Counted from the stretch's first letter, positions 11,569 to 25,885 are shown. The stretch: 64,000 nt of DNA from Tanytarsus gracilentus (GCA_038502055.1 JAXRKN010000037.1:2914001-2978000), one strand, 5' to 3'. Translations and numbers: made by a program. Notes: a model not told the origin generated them from the letters alone.

Positions 11569-14500
11569 AAAGTTTTTGCTGAATTTTCAAAAAATTATTA
11601 ATCCACTAACACCGTCTGATGGAAATAATAATAACGAATTATTTCATCTCTCAATCGCTTTCACACCTGCTCTTCATTTACAGCCAACGTTATGTAATAA
11701 AAATTTTCTATCCTTTCGAACTGCTTCTGTTCATGTGACTACGAAGTTTTTTTTCATTAAATGGTATTAAAATTTATTTAAAAGCAAAAAACACAAAAGT
11801 GAAGGTTTTACAATTTGTAAGTCCACTTTTATCGCGATAAAAGTTTTTTTTGCACAACGAACCCTTTTTTCTCTGGTTATCTTTTCGTATAATTAAGAGC
11901 GCACCGTCATCATCATCCTTCGAGTGCTTGTTGCTGATCAAAATCACTTCTCGTACAAATGAATGTTTAATTTTATCGGACGAGAAATTTTCTTTGTTTG
12001 AATGTTGGATGAGATTTTCATGCTAAATGGATGTGACGCAAATCATGCGATGGTTTTCAATTATCCTATTTCCTCACTTTGCATATATTTCCATGGAGAA
12101 TTTTTCAGCGCACCTTTTTCAATTCCTCAGCTATACCCTTTTTGTTTTCAAAATTGGGACTTTGTTTATCGGATCGTGTTTAAAATTTAATTTTCAACAG
12201 CTTTTACCTTTTTTACTTTCAAGGATTTTTGGAATAAAATTTTTATGGAAAGTTAATTTTATCCAATTTTGTTCACAGCTCGATGGTTGAAGAAGTTGAA
12301 TATTAAATTATGGAAAATTACAGGTTTATTCTTAATTTGAATTTTTTTAATAAAGAGAGAACATTTTTTTATTAATTAAGAGATTTAATTAGTGCACCCC
12401 TAATTCAGACTATTTCATTGCAATTTTCACTAATTAAATTGCACAACAAATCTCACATAATTGCTACAAACTCAGTAAGCATAAAATGAGTCGAGTACCA
12501 TGATGATGATAATTATGTGAACATTCAGCTTCATCATTGCGAAGAGCCAAGTAGTTTTAACTCTTCAATTTGCAGCATTCGAAGAGTTGCTCGAAGGTGA
12601 TGTAGAAGAGGGAAAACACTTGTGGATATAATTTTTTATGCAATGATTTCCTTCATTATGGTGCATTTTAATCTGAGTAGGGCTTGAGTTTTATGAAACT
12701 AGACTTTTAAATTAGGTCTTTTGTCGTTAAGAAAAATCTTGTTAGAATGTTATGAGATTGTATAGGAAAAAGTGTTATTGAACTATAATATTTTATTGGA
12801 CAATAACAGCCAGTCACATTCCAATTTATCTCAACTGATAAGACAAAAGAATTTTCTTTATGACTTTATGAAAAAATTCTTCTATTGATATCGACATTTC
12901 CTGAGGGTCACAGTTGCTGGAGCAGTAAATATCAAGAGAAAGTTCGAAAACAATAGTTGACGATTGTCGAGGGTAAGAAAATAAAGAAAATTCATAACCA
13001 GAAATTCCGATATGACGATGAAATTTACTACTTTTAATTTTGATACTAAATTCAACCCAAAGAAGTTTAATCACGTGATGAAAATTGGCTTTTGAGTATT
13101 TAGAATTTTTTTAAGAATCAGATTTAAAAATTTAACAATCGCACACCGATCGCAATTAAAGATAATTTTTATCATGTAAAACTATCGCCGACCACAATTT
13201 TACATTTGAGCGCTGAAACTTTTCCCATGATCAAACTTATCACAAGCTCATCATCGTCCCTCATCCAAGTAGAGAAATTTTTCTCTAACAATGAGATTTC
13301 TTCACTTAGATAAAATATTTTGACACCCGCAACGCACCAAAGCAGAGGAAAACCCCAACTCATCTTACCACATTTCTGTAAATTCTTCTTATCCCTATGA
13401 AAATAATCAGAACGAGCGAGAAAGAGGAAAGGCATAAAATATTTAAAGCTTTTTATTCTTCCCTAAAGCTATGTGTGTATGTGATCCTCAGATTTTCTCA
13501 CTCGCACACACAAAAACCACCATAAAACCCCCCATAGGCAGATGAGAAAAGTTTTTCTTTGGATGGCTCAATAAAAGGGTAAAATATCTCTCGCAATAAT
13601 CGAGCATGGACCAAGTTATTATGAGTTGTGCAATAAAAAAAGCTTCTCAAAATTTTCCGCTTCCGCGCTTCAATTATTTGAAAATTATTTAAATTTTATT
13701 TCCACACTTTTTCTCATCCTCGTAACTTTTTTTGCGTGAAACGCTTGTTGCTAAAAGCTTTATTAAAATTTCATCGCGGCATAACTCAATTGTGGTTGAT
13801 ATTACATATTTTTGTGTGCGACTCAGCACTTCTTCTTTACTTCTGTTGCTACTAAGCTCCTCTTTGTGTATCGTTGAGCTTGGTAACATTTCACTGAAAC
13901 AAAGCCACAAGTCTTTAAGTATACACTCAGTAATGTTTGAAACCCTCAACGTAGATTTATGTTCAGCAAGTTTTCTGATAAATTTATTTTGATACAAGAA
14001 TCTTATCAGAACTTTGAGCCTATAGGGAAACAAAAAAGTTGCTGAAAATTTAAATTTTCCACATGATGAAAATTACAAAATCCAACTCATAAATTTGACT
14101 CTTTAATTATTTGCTCATTTGCATTTTGATGTTTTTCGAAGCAAACAGTAAAAGCAGAAATAATATGCATGAAATCTCGCGATTTTATGATGCTCGTTAT
14201 AGGTCAATGCTCATGATTTTCGCTGTTTGTTGCACACACAAAAACATAACATTATGCTTCATAATGATGATAATGGAATGTTCTTGTTTTCATGTCAAAA
14301 TCATGATATTAGACTGCGAGTGGGTGAGAGTCATCGACGAAGATCTTTCTTATAAAATCTTGACGTTGCCTTAGGAGGAATTTGTTGTACATGAACATAT
14401 GATATCTTAATTAAACAATGGATTTAGATTGTATTACAAAAAAATCTTCTTAGATGTACACAACATGATGATGGTCTTTAATTAGTGGCAGCGGGAAAAT

Positions 14501-17500
14501 GTAATTTGTAAGTGAGATATGTTCTCCCTCCCACACGCATCTAATAAAATTAATTAAGATCACTCCATGTGTAACCTTTAAGATGCTGAAAAAAATGAAG
14601 GGTGGAAAAACTTTAATTTCTCTTTTGTCATCAAGCATGGTCAATAAAAAAAATCAAAAACCGTTAAAATAAAATTATAATTTTCATAATTAATTTTACA
14701 AAAAATAACCAAAATTACTTAAAGCAATTTATTGCAATTTAATTCATGACGCATTAAAATAATTTTTTAGTTTGTAAAAAATATTTTTAAATTCTATTTT
14801 AAACCCCTCAAATGAAGATTTTTCAGAGTATCTAAAGCTTTCACCCAAAAAAAGTAATTAATTAGACATTTTTTTGCACATTAAGATACAAATATGTAAT
14901 AAGCAAAAGCATGCACGCACAAAATGATCATTAATTAAATGTTAAATTAAGCCAACACGAAAACTCTTTGCAAAATGCGAAAGGAATTTTTCCATTTTCT
15001 CTCTCTTTAGTAAGTTGTTATGCAGGATTGTTTATAGCTCGGTTTGTGTAAGCAACAGACTTTTATCTCACGTTTAACAGCTGACAGCGAGGAATAAAAA
15101 TGTTTCACTTGATAACATCATTTTATGAACAATTAATTTTTGGTGTAATTTTTTCACCACTAAACTGGATAAAAAAATTATTTTTTCAGCTATAAATTTT
15201 GTCCTTAACTCTACAGCATAAGTGAGTAAAAGGTAATTTATCGTATAATGATATTCACCGAAAGTTTTAATGAAGAGACTTCATTTCCTACCCGAGAAAG
15301 TGTGTTTTCATAATTTTACTGTGGTTTCTTTGCCTGTAATTTATGGATTTTTGAAGACTCCCTCAAGACATCATCATCATCTCCTCAACCGTGTGCTGTG
15401 TGTGTAATATTCATTTGAAAAACTTTTTCTTTTCCTCATTTGCAAGTGAATAGCGCAAGGAGCTGATAACAGAAAATCATTAGACATAAATTTCACCTCG
15501 AAGAGTGTCGGAAACATTTTAATGAAGTAACGCTTGGCGGAGTTTTAGGAAAATTTATGTAAAACGGCAAAATGTTATTATCATCAGTTATTGCATGATG
15601 TGCATTATGAGCTTCAAACATATATCATATGCGCCTCCATGCTTTCCTGCTTCACTGCCTTTCCGTCTTATTCAAATAATTCATTCAAAAGAGAAATTGA
15701 ATTAAAGATTAAAGGGATTTACTTGCTTGGCTTATTGCAAAAAGAGTGAATGAAAAGGGTTTCGAAAAAGGCGGAGATGGTAAAAGTTTAACAAGGGATG
15801 GTTAGTTACCAAAAAAAGCGCCTAAAAGTTATGCAATATTTTTTTAAATCCAATTTTGCAGTTTTCAATTTCCTCTTTTTGATGTCACCGACGTCGGTTT
15901 GGTTAAATAAAAAAATATCGCATGCACCCCATGACTTTTGTGTTATTGTTGCGGTTTCAACACACACAAACACGCTGCTGTGCGTGCTTATATGGCTTAG
16001 CATTCAGAAAAGTCCTCGACTGTCGGCATAGTAATGTAATGACCAGAAGGGAAATCTGAGCGCCAGCACTCATATGGCGTGGAGTTAATGGAATTAAAGA
16101 ACCGCACAGTGAAAAAATAATTCTATATCGGGAGAAAGCCGCAATAAAATATTAAATTGTATAGTCTTACATTGCATTGCACATGCCATCGCTATAATCT
16201 ACTGTCGGGGGGTTGTATTGTGTTAAAAAGAGACAAAAGACTATAAATAATATTTTTTTGATGTTGTCGTCGCCATGCATGGAATTTTTATATTTATTAA
16301 TATTGCTACTAGCTGTTACTGCACTGTTGTTCCTTTGCGATGTCACTTTTCTTTGTCTTTCATTATTTTATCAGCAGGAAATTTACTGAAATTGATTTTT
16401 CTTCCACAATTTTCATCTTCCTCTACCACAAACAGTTCTCTCTATTACAGTAAAAATTGAAAATAATGAAATGTGAATTTTGTTGTTCATGGCATTGATA
16501 TCTACAATTTTTTTTGAGGGTTGCTATTGTTCTTCTCATCTTTCTTGGTTTCACTCGCATTTCTCGAACTTCCTATGGTTTGCCATTTAAATGTTATTTA
16601 TATACATTTTTCAGATTCACAGTGTGTGTGTGCAATGGGAAATGATTCATAATTTGTGCGATTGTTTTGCTACTGGTACAGAAAAAGAGCAAGAGAATGA
16701 GTCAATTTTGAATTCACACAAATTCATACGATGTTAAAGATAAAAGTTTGCATTAAAAATAAAAATTAACTCACGATATTTTAGAGCTGTGTCAATCGCT
16801 TGTGTTTCAACGGTAACTTCCTCCCTCTACACCAAGAAACTATTATTGTTTAGGGTAAGATTCTGCAGAGCAATGTCACAAACATCCGTCTAGATGACTT
16901 ACTCCATAAGAACGTTTAGTGCTTACAGCAATCCACCCCTCTATAGCATCCCCTTCACTTGTTAAGATGCAAAACAAAAAAATCGACTCGTGCAATTTAT
17001 TTTTATTACAAATTTATAACTGTATGATTCATTTTTGCAGTGTCACCCTTGCTTTTGATAAATTTTTTAAGTGCTCCATAATAATCATAAAATTCTCGTT
17101 TTAGATTTTTTTCGCAATAAAACAATTGACAAAATAATTTATGTATTTGAGACTGCCGTTGACATTACTTCCAATCGATTTCATCTAATCGAAACTCGAT
17201 GTAAATAAACTTTATGTCAATCTTCTGTTAATTCTTTTGTTATGCTTTCACATGGAATTTAATTTAATCAAAATGAAATTACTGGAAGGCGACGACATGC
17301 TGGTTTTTACTTTGTAAAATTCTGAGAATTTTGTAACGTAATTTAATTTTTTGAAATTATTTTAATCAACGAATTTATAAAATTTAATAAATTAGAAACG
17401 TCAATTCTAGCCTTGCAGGTTCATGCATGTGAGCACAACAAATTTAACGTTTCTCATAAAATTACGATAAAAATCGATAGAAAAAAGTTTCATACTCTCT

Positions 17501-18791
17501 ACGCTGATATTAAACAGGAAAGTTAAAGAATTGGAAGGAAACATTAGCAAGTAATCAAATCCAAAATAATGAAATTTACATTAAACAGTTGACTGCCGAG
17601 AGGAAACAAGAAGAGGAAAAATTTATTAGATTTTCTTTAGAAAAAGTTTCTTTCAACACTCCGCTGTTGCTAAACAATATGAAAAAGTAGGGCGCTTAGT
17701 GAGAAGAACAATAAAAACTTTAACCGTGAGTGAAATTGATCCAATCCATTTAAATGATTGTTGTTGAAGAATTGAATTACCATAAGATTTTTTTCTCTTG
17801 CGAAATTTGAGTGAAACGACCCAAATAATAGCGATAAGTCAACAATGGCAGAAAAGGATGATCGCATTAGCATTCATTTGGAGTCGATTGCTATTTGCGA
17901 AACATTTAGTGCCGAATTCCTTTTCCCTCATCGTCACCTTCGAGGCACGTTCTCAATGGCACCAGTCAAATGTTGAAAATGTAAAAGCGATGAATCGAAA
18001 TCGTGATTTAATTTGCATAAGGAAGAATTAAAATGTTAAGAAGAAGATGGAGAGGAATTTGTAAGTCCGTTGAAGGACTTTAATGAGGGTGTGTGAAAAA
18101 CTGATTAAATTTATTTAGAAAAAAGTAAATTTTCTAAATAATTTTTTGTGTTCTGATAATTTGCAAAAAAACCTCAGTTATGTCTCGATATATTTTTCTC
18201 TCAACATTTTTCACGAAATATTTCCTTTTTATGATGTACTCAAGTCGAGACATTAACTCAATGGAATGACACTACGACACGGAAAGGAGCTGATTGAATA
18301 GCTTCTCTAGGATTTTTGTGATGAAATGGAATTCACTCACGTCATTCGAGCAAAAATGAGGAAAATTGAAAGTTATTAAAATTTTTTCTTTCACTATAAA
18401 ATAAGCGAAAAAAAAGAGTGGAGTGAAAAGTCATTTTGACACGAAAATTTTCATTCAGCATGATATTCAGTGTTTCGTGGAAAATTCTCAAAAAATAAAA
18501 TTTTTGGCTTAAAAAATTTTAAATCAAATTCGAATGAAGACTTTCGTAAATTTTCTTTCCATCATCGTACGATAAAGTTTTCCATGCTTTTAGTTTCTAC
18601 TTTTTTGACGACGTCATAAAAAAGTGTGACAACGTGCGGAATTTTTATTCTCTCATTTTTTCACAAATGAATTTATTCTCGTATAAAAATTATTCAGACT
18701 CAGATCTATGACGCTCGTTAAACACGAATAATTAATATTACTACACTAAATTATGATTCAAAAAGATAAAAATTTCGTAATTAATTTTTTT

Positions 18792-20093
18792 TTACTGAAA
18801 AACTTGTTGCTGATTATCATCGTCCTCGTTTTCAATGGGTAAACATCTGTTTCCTCGCCAGTTTTGTGCATAGCCACTGCAGCAGTATTTAACATTGTGA
18901 GGTTTCAAAGATTTGCGATTCTTTTCTATCGGTTGTTCTTCCATTTTTGAATAGGTGCAACGAATTTTGGGCCAACACCATTCCTTGTATGTCACTTCGA
19001 CAATTTCCTGCTCAACAATTCTCTCCATCTCTTCACGCATTTCCATACGCTCACAAACATTCGGTCCAGACAAATTATTTTCGGGCAGTGAATCTATAAA
19101 TAGTCTTGGTAGTGGCATAAACATTTCCACCTCATTAGATTTTCACTCACCAATCTCACAGAATTCTCCAATGAAGCCATGTTCACATCTGCATTTATTC
19201 GGTTCAACGCATGTGCCCATATTTTCACAAGCCTTCACACAAATCGGCCGACAATCACCAATTTCGTCGATTTCATAGTTCTGGCAGCATTTACGGATCT
19301 TTCTAGAAGAATTATGTGAATGAAAAGAGAAAAATATAATATTTTAGTTAAATTTACGTCAAAACAAATCTCGCGGAATTATAATCAACAAATTATCAGA
19401 CTCGTATAAAAATAATCGTGTTATTGGGTTCTGAGGTTATGCGTAAAAGTTTTTTTTATAGAAGATTATTTTATGCAAAAGTTTGTAATACAAAAAATTC
19501 TAAGAAAAATATGTTGACAAAAAATTAACAGCTGAAATTATTCTGATTAAAAATTTCCAACAAAAAACTCATCTAGTATTTTCTACAACTGATATTTTTT
19601 TGTTTCATTATCACTAATCGAGTTATAAATTTGACCTTTCTAATGTATTTAAGAAGTTCATGAGTAATTGAGTTGAAAGTGTCAAGGGTGCATTAAATAA
19701 TTCTAACCTTGTTTGCGTGACATTTTTCTTATGCTTTTCGTCACGATAATGAGTTTCCCACTCGGTGCATTTCACTGAACTCCAACACCAAACTTCAACT
19801 TCAACGTCGTACGGAATTCTTTCTGTAATCTCAATTTCCTCTGTGAACTCCTCCTCTAATTCACAAATTCCACTTGGTCTTTCCGTTGCATTAAGCCATA
19901 CGCGTCCGAACGCATTCTCGGTCGTTGAACCTTTCATCACTTCATCAATGATTGTTCGGTTTATTTCAATAAATTTACTCAACATACCCAGCATTGATTT
20001 TCGTGACATTTCCGTTGCCACTTCTGGTTGCGGATAACCTTGGCATAAAAGAGCACATTGTGCAAGTATAACAGCGAATGCAAATTTATACAT
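18792..20093 (-). CDS. Secreted tandem EMI-like / EGF-like protein (Nimrod/Draper-type domains)
   Basis: Three exons: 20093-19708, 19302-19151 and 19093-18792, joined in phases 2 and 1, giving 279 residues. The start is the ATG at 20093; the open frame extends upstream only through GTG. Residues 1-19 form a signal peptide. Next comes an EMI-like cysteine module (C77, WCW with C103, C109, then CCQNY at 134-138), an EGF-like segment (C146, C150, C154, C160, C166, C168, C177), and a second EMI-like module (C193, WCW with C219, C225, CCSGY at 250-254), ending in a short acidic tail. Spacing in the two modules is identical (26, 6 and 25 residues). EMI plus CCxGY plus EGF is the pattern of Nimrod and Draper phagocytosis or hemolymph proteins. 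There is no transmembrane segment, so it is probably secreted into hemolymph or matrix; an immune role is inference. Membership of a named family is not established. Confidence 0.85.
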
Positions 20094-20152
20094 TTTATGA
20101 CTTTTTTTAAACACTTTTTTCTTCTGCCTCTTCTCGATGACTCTCCGAAAAA

Positions 20153-20158
20153 TACTGA
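20153..20158 (-). promoter_or_regulatory. Candidate initiator (TCAGTA) of the EMI/EGF gene
   Basis: An arthropod-type TCAGTA initiator on the minus strand lies about 63 nt upstream of the ATG, a plausible 5' leader length. No good TATA box stands 30 bp further upstream. The site is predicted from motif and position only. Confidence 0.4.
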
Positions 20159-20159
20159 G

Positions 20160-22692
20160 ACAAATAAAAGTTAATGCAAGGCGAGTGAGAGATATGGGGA
20201 GATGATGCGAGAAAGGAAAATATGAACTCTGCTACTGTGTGTCTTCAAATTAAACACAAAACTGAGGGTGATGAGTGCTATATGTGTGTTTATTTTCTCT
20301 TTTTTCTAGTCTCATCACTTATCAATTTCGAGATTAATTTTAATTGAGCATTTATTTGGAGTTTGTTGGATGAAATGAGCGGGAACATAAAAATAGAATT
20401 CCAACCAATTCAACTCTGGATGTGTTCTCTTCTGTGCTTCACTTCAAATCGGTTTATCTTGCTTTTATGAATGAAAATTCTTATCTCCCTTCTCGCAAGC
20501 TCTTGTAGAAAATTATTGAGAGAATTACGACTCGAATAATAATCTCGCTTTTTATACAATTAAGTAACAACGCGCTTCTGCTGTGTTTTTTGTTTTTGTT
20601 TTTCTATTCAAGTTCAGAGAATTGGAAATATTTTTTTGATGATGATTTTAATGAGAATTTAAGATTTTTCAGTGTAACGCGTAAATGAGGCAAAAAAATA
20701 TTAAATTTGAATCATCGACAGTTTAAAAATTTCCACGTGTTGATCAAAACATTATCAACTGTTCAGACTAAACATGAATCGCAAAACCCTTTCAAATTGT
20801 GATTTGTTTTCTCTCATTCCTAGAAAATATTTTTGCTCTTTGATCTTTTTCAATTGCTTTCAAACTGAGCCTCGCGCATAGGAAACGAATGTCATTGAAT
20901 TTTCTCAGATTTTCATTTTTAGTGCGCACATTTTTTACCAGCCATAAGAGCCTCAAAACCTTTGATCGTCAAAAAATGTGTGTGTGTGTGTGCGAGAGCA
21001 TTTATAAATGGATTTACATCAACACGTAAAGTGACGCGCTCAGCAAATTTCCTTGTGTTTAATGCAATGGCAAACAGATTGAAATAAATCAAATAAAAAT
21101 AAAAGGATTTTTGTCTCATGTGATATTCGTGTCATGAAAATTGGGTCGGCATTCACGGGTGATTTTTTTTCAAAGAATTTCAGGCGTGACTATCACGTTT
21201 TTTTAGTGAGATTGCAAAGAAAAACTTTTTCCGCACACTCACTGAAACAAACGAACTTTATTTACCGAAATAAATCTCCATTAATATTCTGCAAACGTAC
21301 GTGTTTTAGCAGTTGAAAAACCTCGACTCTCTCACAGTGTACACACAACATCGCATTAAAGTTTTCATCTCATGTCTTTTGTTTTATAGTGAAATTATAC
21401 GGCAAACTATAAACGCTATGATTTTATGTGTTCAATTGTGTTCACGAGTGTAAATATCAACACAAGAGCTCACTTCAAGCGGCCATGCATGAGATGCATT
21501 TTTAATCAATCGTCGGCATGCTTCCATTAGAAACTATAAAAACACTCTTCAATGAGTGGGATATAAAAATCAATACTTGCGTCACAATAAATCTGATGCG
21601 ATTGTGTTTGTTTCTAATTAATGAGAACAATTTAACGTTTCGATGAATGAGACAGGAACAACATTTTCTCTCCCTCATAAAACTTTGTCGATTTAAATTC
21701 AAAAATAATGATGATTATTCATTATATACCTTGGGACTTACCAGGCATTTAAATGTTCTTCAAAAAATTTATCCACCCTTGCACACGAAAAGTTTCTCTT
21801 TTGAAGTAATTCCTTTAAAATGTTGCTAAGTACCGCAACAGCAGTCGGCGTGCAACATATAAAAAGTTGGATGGAGGCAAAAATCTTTTCTCAACTTTAT
21901 TAAAAAGCAATTACGAAGCTGTTGTTTGTTTCTTACACTCCAAAAATAAATTTCTCTTCTTATTTGTTTCAAATTTTTTCCATGACTTTAAAGAGCAAAA
22001 GTTTTTACCATGATTTGTAAAGTCCTTGAGAATAAATATAAACAAGCATGAAGGAGCAAATTTAATTAATTAAGAACGCGCCGTTATTCAAATGCTCCTT
22101 AAAAGTGAGCTGAAGAAAATTAAATTCCCGACGATGAAAAGAGGATTTTCCAAAATGATGCGATAAAAGTTAATTCAGATTAATTGAATTTAATCTTCTC
22201 TCGATTTTGTAAGCTAGAACACAAAAATCCTTCACTGATTGAAAAACTTTTGACTCGCTCGATGAAATCGATTTTAATGAAACTTTTATCTTTTCTCCAT
22301 AGCATTGTAAAATCCAGACACATCACATAATGGTTGCTATGAGGTTTCCTCACTCTCTTTGACACTGAGTGATTCATTTCGATGAAATGAGTTGAAAATT
22401 TTGAATTGAAAAATTAATTTTCAATCACTTCAATAAGCAATTTTAAGCAAAAATGTTTGAAGAGGAAATTCTCTAACTTCCATTGTCCATTGGCAGCTTA
22501 ATAAAAATCCATTCAATTTTATTTTCAGTATGCATTCACGCGAATTGCACTCAAAAATCACCAAACCGAAAATCTTTTCATTTGTTTAGTTTTTTATTGA
22601 GTTTTTCGTCCTCTCTCGACCAGCAGACAATAAAAGGATTTTTTTGCAAACGTCCATCGCTGTATTAGATTTTGTGATAGTAAAATGGAAAT
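20160..22692. other. No recognisable gene; intergenic
   Basis: Spacer between the EMI/EGF gene promoter and the 3' end of the CUB gene. It has only short frames without motifs, and a (TG)8 microsatellite at 20977-20992. The upstream regulatory DNA of the EMI/EGF gene would be expected here. Confidence 0.5.
20977..20992 (+). repeat. (TG)8 microsatellite
   Basis: Eight perfect TG units. Similar short dinucleotide tracts occur at 37411-37422 (CA), 38271-38282 (TG) and 48463-48477 (AG). Confidence 0.9.
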
Positions 22693-22698
22693 TTTATT
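22693..22698 (-). terminator. Possible polyadenylation signal of the CUB gene
   Basis: AATAAA on the minus strand, about 92 bp beyond the stop codon. The motif is common in AT-rich DNA, so support is positional only. Confidence 0.35.
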
Positions 22699-22789
22699 GA
22701 ACTTTTTTATCTAGTTTCAATTTGCATGTAAAAAAATGAGAATGAATTCGAACAGCATCCGAGACTAATAAAATTCGTCTGGACAGATT

Positions 22790-23980
22790 TTAAACAATCT
22801 CGTAGTCGAATCTGAATCCAATTTCCTCCTTATCGGGTGCCTCATAAACTTGGTCTGAGTTGAAATATATCATGAAAGGACCGCCGGGTGGAGAGCTCGA
22901 AATGATTTGTGAGAGGGCACTTTGGCCACAGAATCGAGATGCTCGAGTTGGTGGCGAAATATCGGAACCGTCCGTTGAAGCATTTGGTATGAAAATATAA
23001 TCTTCAGAGCGTCCTAGCGTGGGTGTACTTGAGAAGCATGCTTCATCATAGCCGGGATTTGTTGTATTAGTGATGGCATAACCCATGCGAAATATCATCG
23101 GAATAAATCTGCACACGAGGAAGATATTGAAAATAAAATAACGTCATGTGTTAGTCCTTACCTTATCGTCGTGTCGGCACGTGTACGACGGAAGCAAATA
23201 GCGTAGCTCATATCACCTATGTAAGGACCGACACCATTGTTAAGGTTGAATGACTCAATTGTGCCATTCTGTTGTGCAAAATACTGAAGACATCCTTGCG
23301 GAGCGACCCAATCGTTGAATAGTCCAATGCGTGGTTGAATGCTTGGACGGTCGGGTAGAGCTTTTTGTTGAATGCCATTCATCGAAGGCTTAAGTGATCT
23401 TGTTGTACCCAAAGGACATTCAAACTGATGAACGGCAATTTTCCATGTGGAGCGTGCCATGAATGACTGTGTGTTAATTGTCACCTGCAAGAAACGTTCA
23501 CCTTTCATTGGGTTGATGGGTACGTAGACTGTGAAAGATATAAAATAAATTTATTTTTCCAAATCATTAGCCATCATCGTATACGTACTGTGTTGACCGG
23601 TATTAGCACCACACAATGTCACATTTCCGACTGTCATAGACTCATCGACACATCGTGGATAAGGGTTCGGAGTGGGCGGTTGAAGGTTGAAATCGACAAA
23701 ATCGAACCTCATTTGGCAAATAAAGCCGCTTACTGGATAAATCTTGTATGTACATGCGGTGGGTATTTGTTGATTTGAGAGCCGCAGTAGTGACGGCACA
23801 AGATTTACATTTCGAATCAAGCTGATTTGACCGCATTGAATATTGATGAGAGGAGCTTTAAAAATAAAGTTTTTATTTTTACTTTATAAATCACAATTAA
23901 CTAAAATCCTCACTTGGTAAATCTCTAACTTGACTAGACACCACTGCAATGAGCGAAATAATTGTTAAAATTTTCTCCAT
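22790..23980 (-). CDS. Secreted CUB-type domain protein
   Basis: Four exons, 23980-23914, 23855-23589, 23528-23162 and 23108-22790, in phases 1, 1 and 2, encode 339 residues. The ATG at 23980 opens a hydrophobic signal peptide (MEKILTIISLIAVVSSQ). The mature part begins with a conserved cysteine region (INIQCGQISLIRN), then CTYKIYP, FICQMRFDFVDF, RCVDESMTVG and CGANTGQHIYVPI, the alternation of cysteines and beta strands typical of insect CUB-like domains. A second similar module follows in the C-terminal half (GCLQYF, MSYAICFRR, then FCGQSAL and EIGFRFDYEIV at the end). No protease, transmembrane or lectin domain is present, so an extracellular binding or structural role is likely but unknown. 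Many dipterans carry uncharacterised proteins of this layout. All splice sites are GT-AG and introns are 53-60 bp. Confidence 0.85.
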
Positions 23981-24037
23981 TTTGACTGTACGACACTTAA
24001 ACTCTTTATGACACTCGCAATGGCACAAAACATGTCA

Positions 24038-24043
24038 TTTATA
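24038..24043 (-). promoter_or_regulatory. Candidate TATA box of the CUB gene
   Basis: TATAAA on the minus strand, 58 bp upstream of the ATG. Transcription from about 30 bp downstream would give a leader of roughly 30 nt. Prediction from motif and spacing only. Confidence 0.4.
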
Positions 24044-25885
24044 TCAAAAAATTTTAACATTGAAATTTTCAGGTTTACAAACGCGTTCGAAATTATCAAT
24101 TAGACGAACATGCACCGATAAGATTGTGTAAAATTCTGGTTAACATTTATTGGCATTAGAATTTTCGGGGATTTTTTAAAATGACGTCAAAAAATATTTT
24201 GAAATATTTATCACATTCTGAACTTGTCCTCAAAAGTTGAGTGAAAAATAAAAATCTAAAACCTTGACACACTCTCAACGACTGAGCACTTACTATTTAC
24301 TCTCATGTAAAGAATTTGTTGATAAGAAAAAGCGAATTAAATCTGAATTTATTTTACGATCGATGAATTTGCTAAATTTCCTTTTACAATATCCGCATAA
24401 TTTTACCTCATCGCATCTGTGCGATTGAATTTTTCCTCACCATTTTTCTTATGTGCTATAGCTCGGAAGAAGACGTTGTATGGGTTGTGGAAAGGAGAGC
24501 GAATCAAATCTGAAATCAATGCAAATTAGCTTCCTCAATCTCTCACTCGCTGACTCTTTCCCAAACCACCAACGTTTTAAATTATGCAATTTCCCTTCGA
24601 GCAATGTTTTTTCGGTATTTTTCCGCTCGCTTCGCGATGATGTGGAAAAAATATTTATTCAGCAGCTGCAAATTTGTTTTCGATAATTTTTCATACCTTC
24701 CTGAAATCTGGCGAATGCAACAGGTTAGTGTCATTACCTCACTTGTCATCGACATCCGGGGGCACACTAATGAAGCAAGAACTCAAAAGTCATTAAAACA
24801 TCCGATGATGATTAAGAAGAGTTTTTTTTCGGAGGGCACTTAAAGTTTTTTTTCATATTACATAAAAAAGGTTGTGATGAAAAAAAGGTTCATGCTTTCA
24901 CTTTAATCGACCACTTAAAAGAGGGAGGAGAAATTTTACTCCTCATTGAAAAAATGTACACAATCAAGACACAAACTTCTCCTACTTAAGTGCACTCAGC
25001 ATAATGGTTGTTTGCCGGTAGTTCAGTAACGATGATTTTCTCCGTTCCACGAAGAATTGTTCGATGATAGAAGAGGAAGTTCTTAAAGGAATTTTTCGCT
25101 AATGGCTGAAAACTTCCGCCAGTGAATTTCATCATCTGTCATCGCGGAGTGGAAATGCAACCAAAATTGAATTTCATCGTATTTGTGGAGAAAGTTTTGA
25201 ATCAGAAAATTTTTTCGAGATGTGAGATTGATTTTAACACACACATAACAAAGTTTTGGAAAAACAGCGCTTGTCAATTTTGTGAGACATTTTCATCGTC
25301 TGAGGATTTCCTGAAAAACTAGTTTTCTTCGCTTCGAAAAACATGAAAATTACAACAGCATAAAGGAGGAGATAAAGTTACGAGAGTTATCCTTCGATCA
25401 GGTCACAAAACTAAGCATCTTAAAAGTAAAGTTGCATATTTATGTTTTACTAAATTTCTCAACCCCGTGCTACATTCGCTTTTATCTTTTTTCCATCGAC
25501 TAAATTTATGGGCAAAATTAAAGAAAATTAAAATTTAGTTTACGTTTAACAATAATTTAAAAAAAAATTATCGTCATTTTCAAAATTTTAACCAACTTAA
25601 TTAAATTTTAATAAACTTTTTACATAACTTCATCAAAGCTTTTTCCACATTTTACCTCAACATCAAAGTCCCTTAATTTTAAGCATTTAAGTTTCCTTTT
25701 TGCAGCGTCAGAAATTTTAATAAAGTCACTGGTAACTTTTGAGAGTGAAGTGAATGGCACAGTGTACGATGGTAGAGTAAAAAGTGCTGCTATAAAGTTA
25801 ATTAAAATCCTCTTTTCCTCTCCATCTCCTTTTTCTCTTTTCATCCTTCAATCTGTTTCATTAAGCTCTTTTTGAAAATAAAATT

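Larger units (their letters stand above)
9481..18791. other. No recognisable gene; AT-rich spacer
   Basis: No open frame here carries a domain I recognise. The longest frames (10926-11345 minus and 13689-14033 minus) have the composition of translated AT-rich DNA and lack family motifs. Contents worth noting are a GC-rich island at 10811-10902 and a short inverted-repeat element at 11459-11568. Regulatory DNA or small exons of a long gene cannot be excluded. Confidence 0.5.

Noticed and set aside
13689..14033. 114-residue frame on the minus strand with an 86-residue frame opposite
   Set aside because: Neither frame shows a motif, and both cannot be real over most of the same span; treated as chance.
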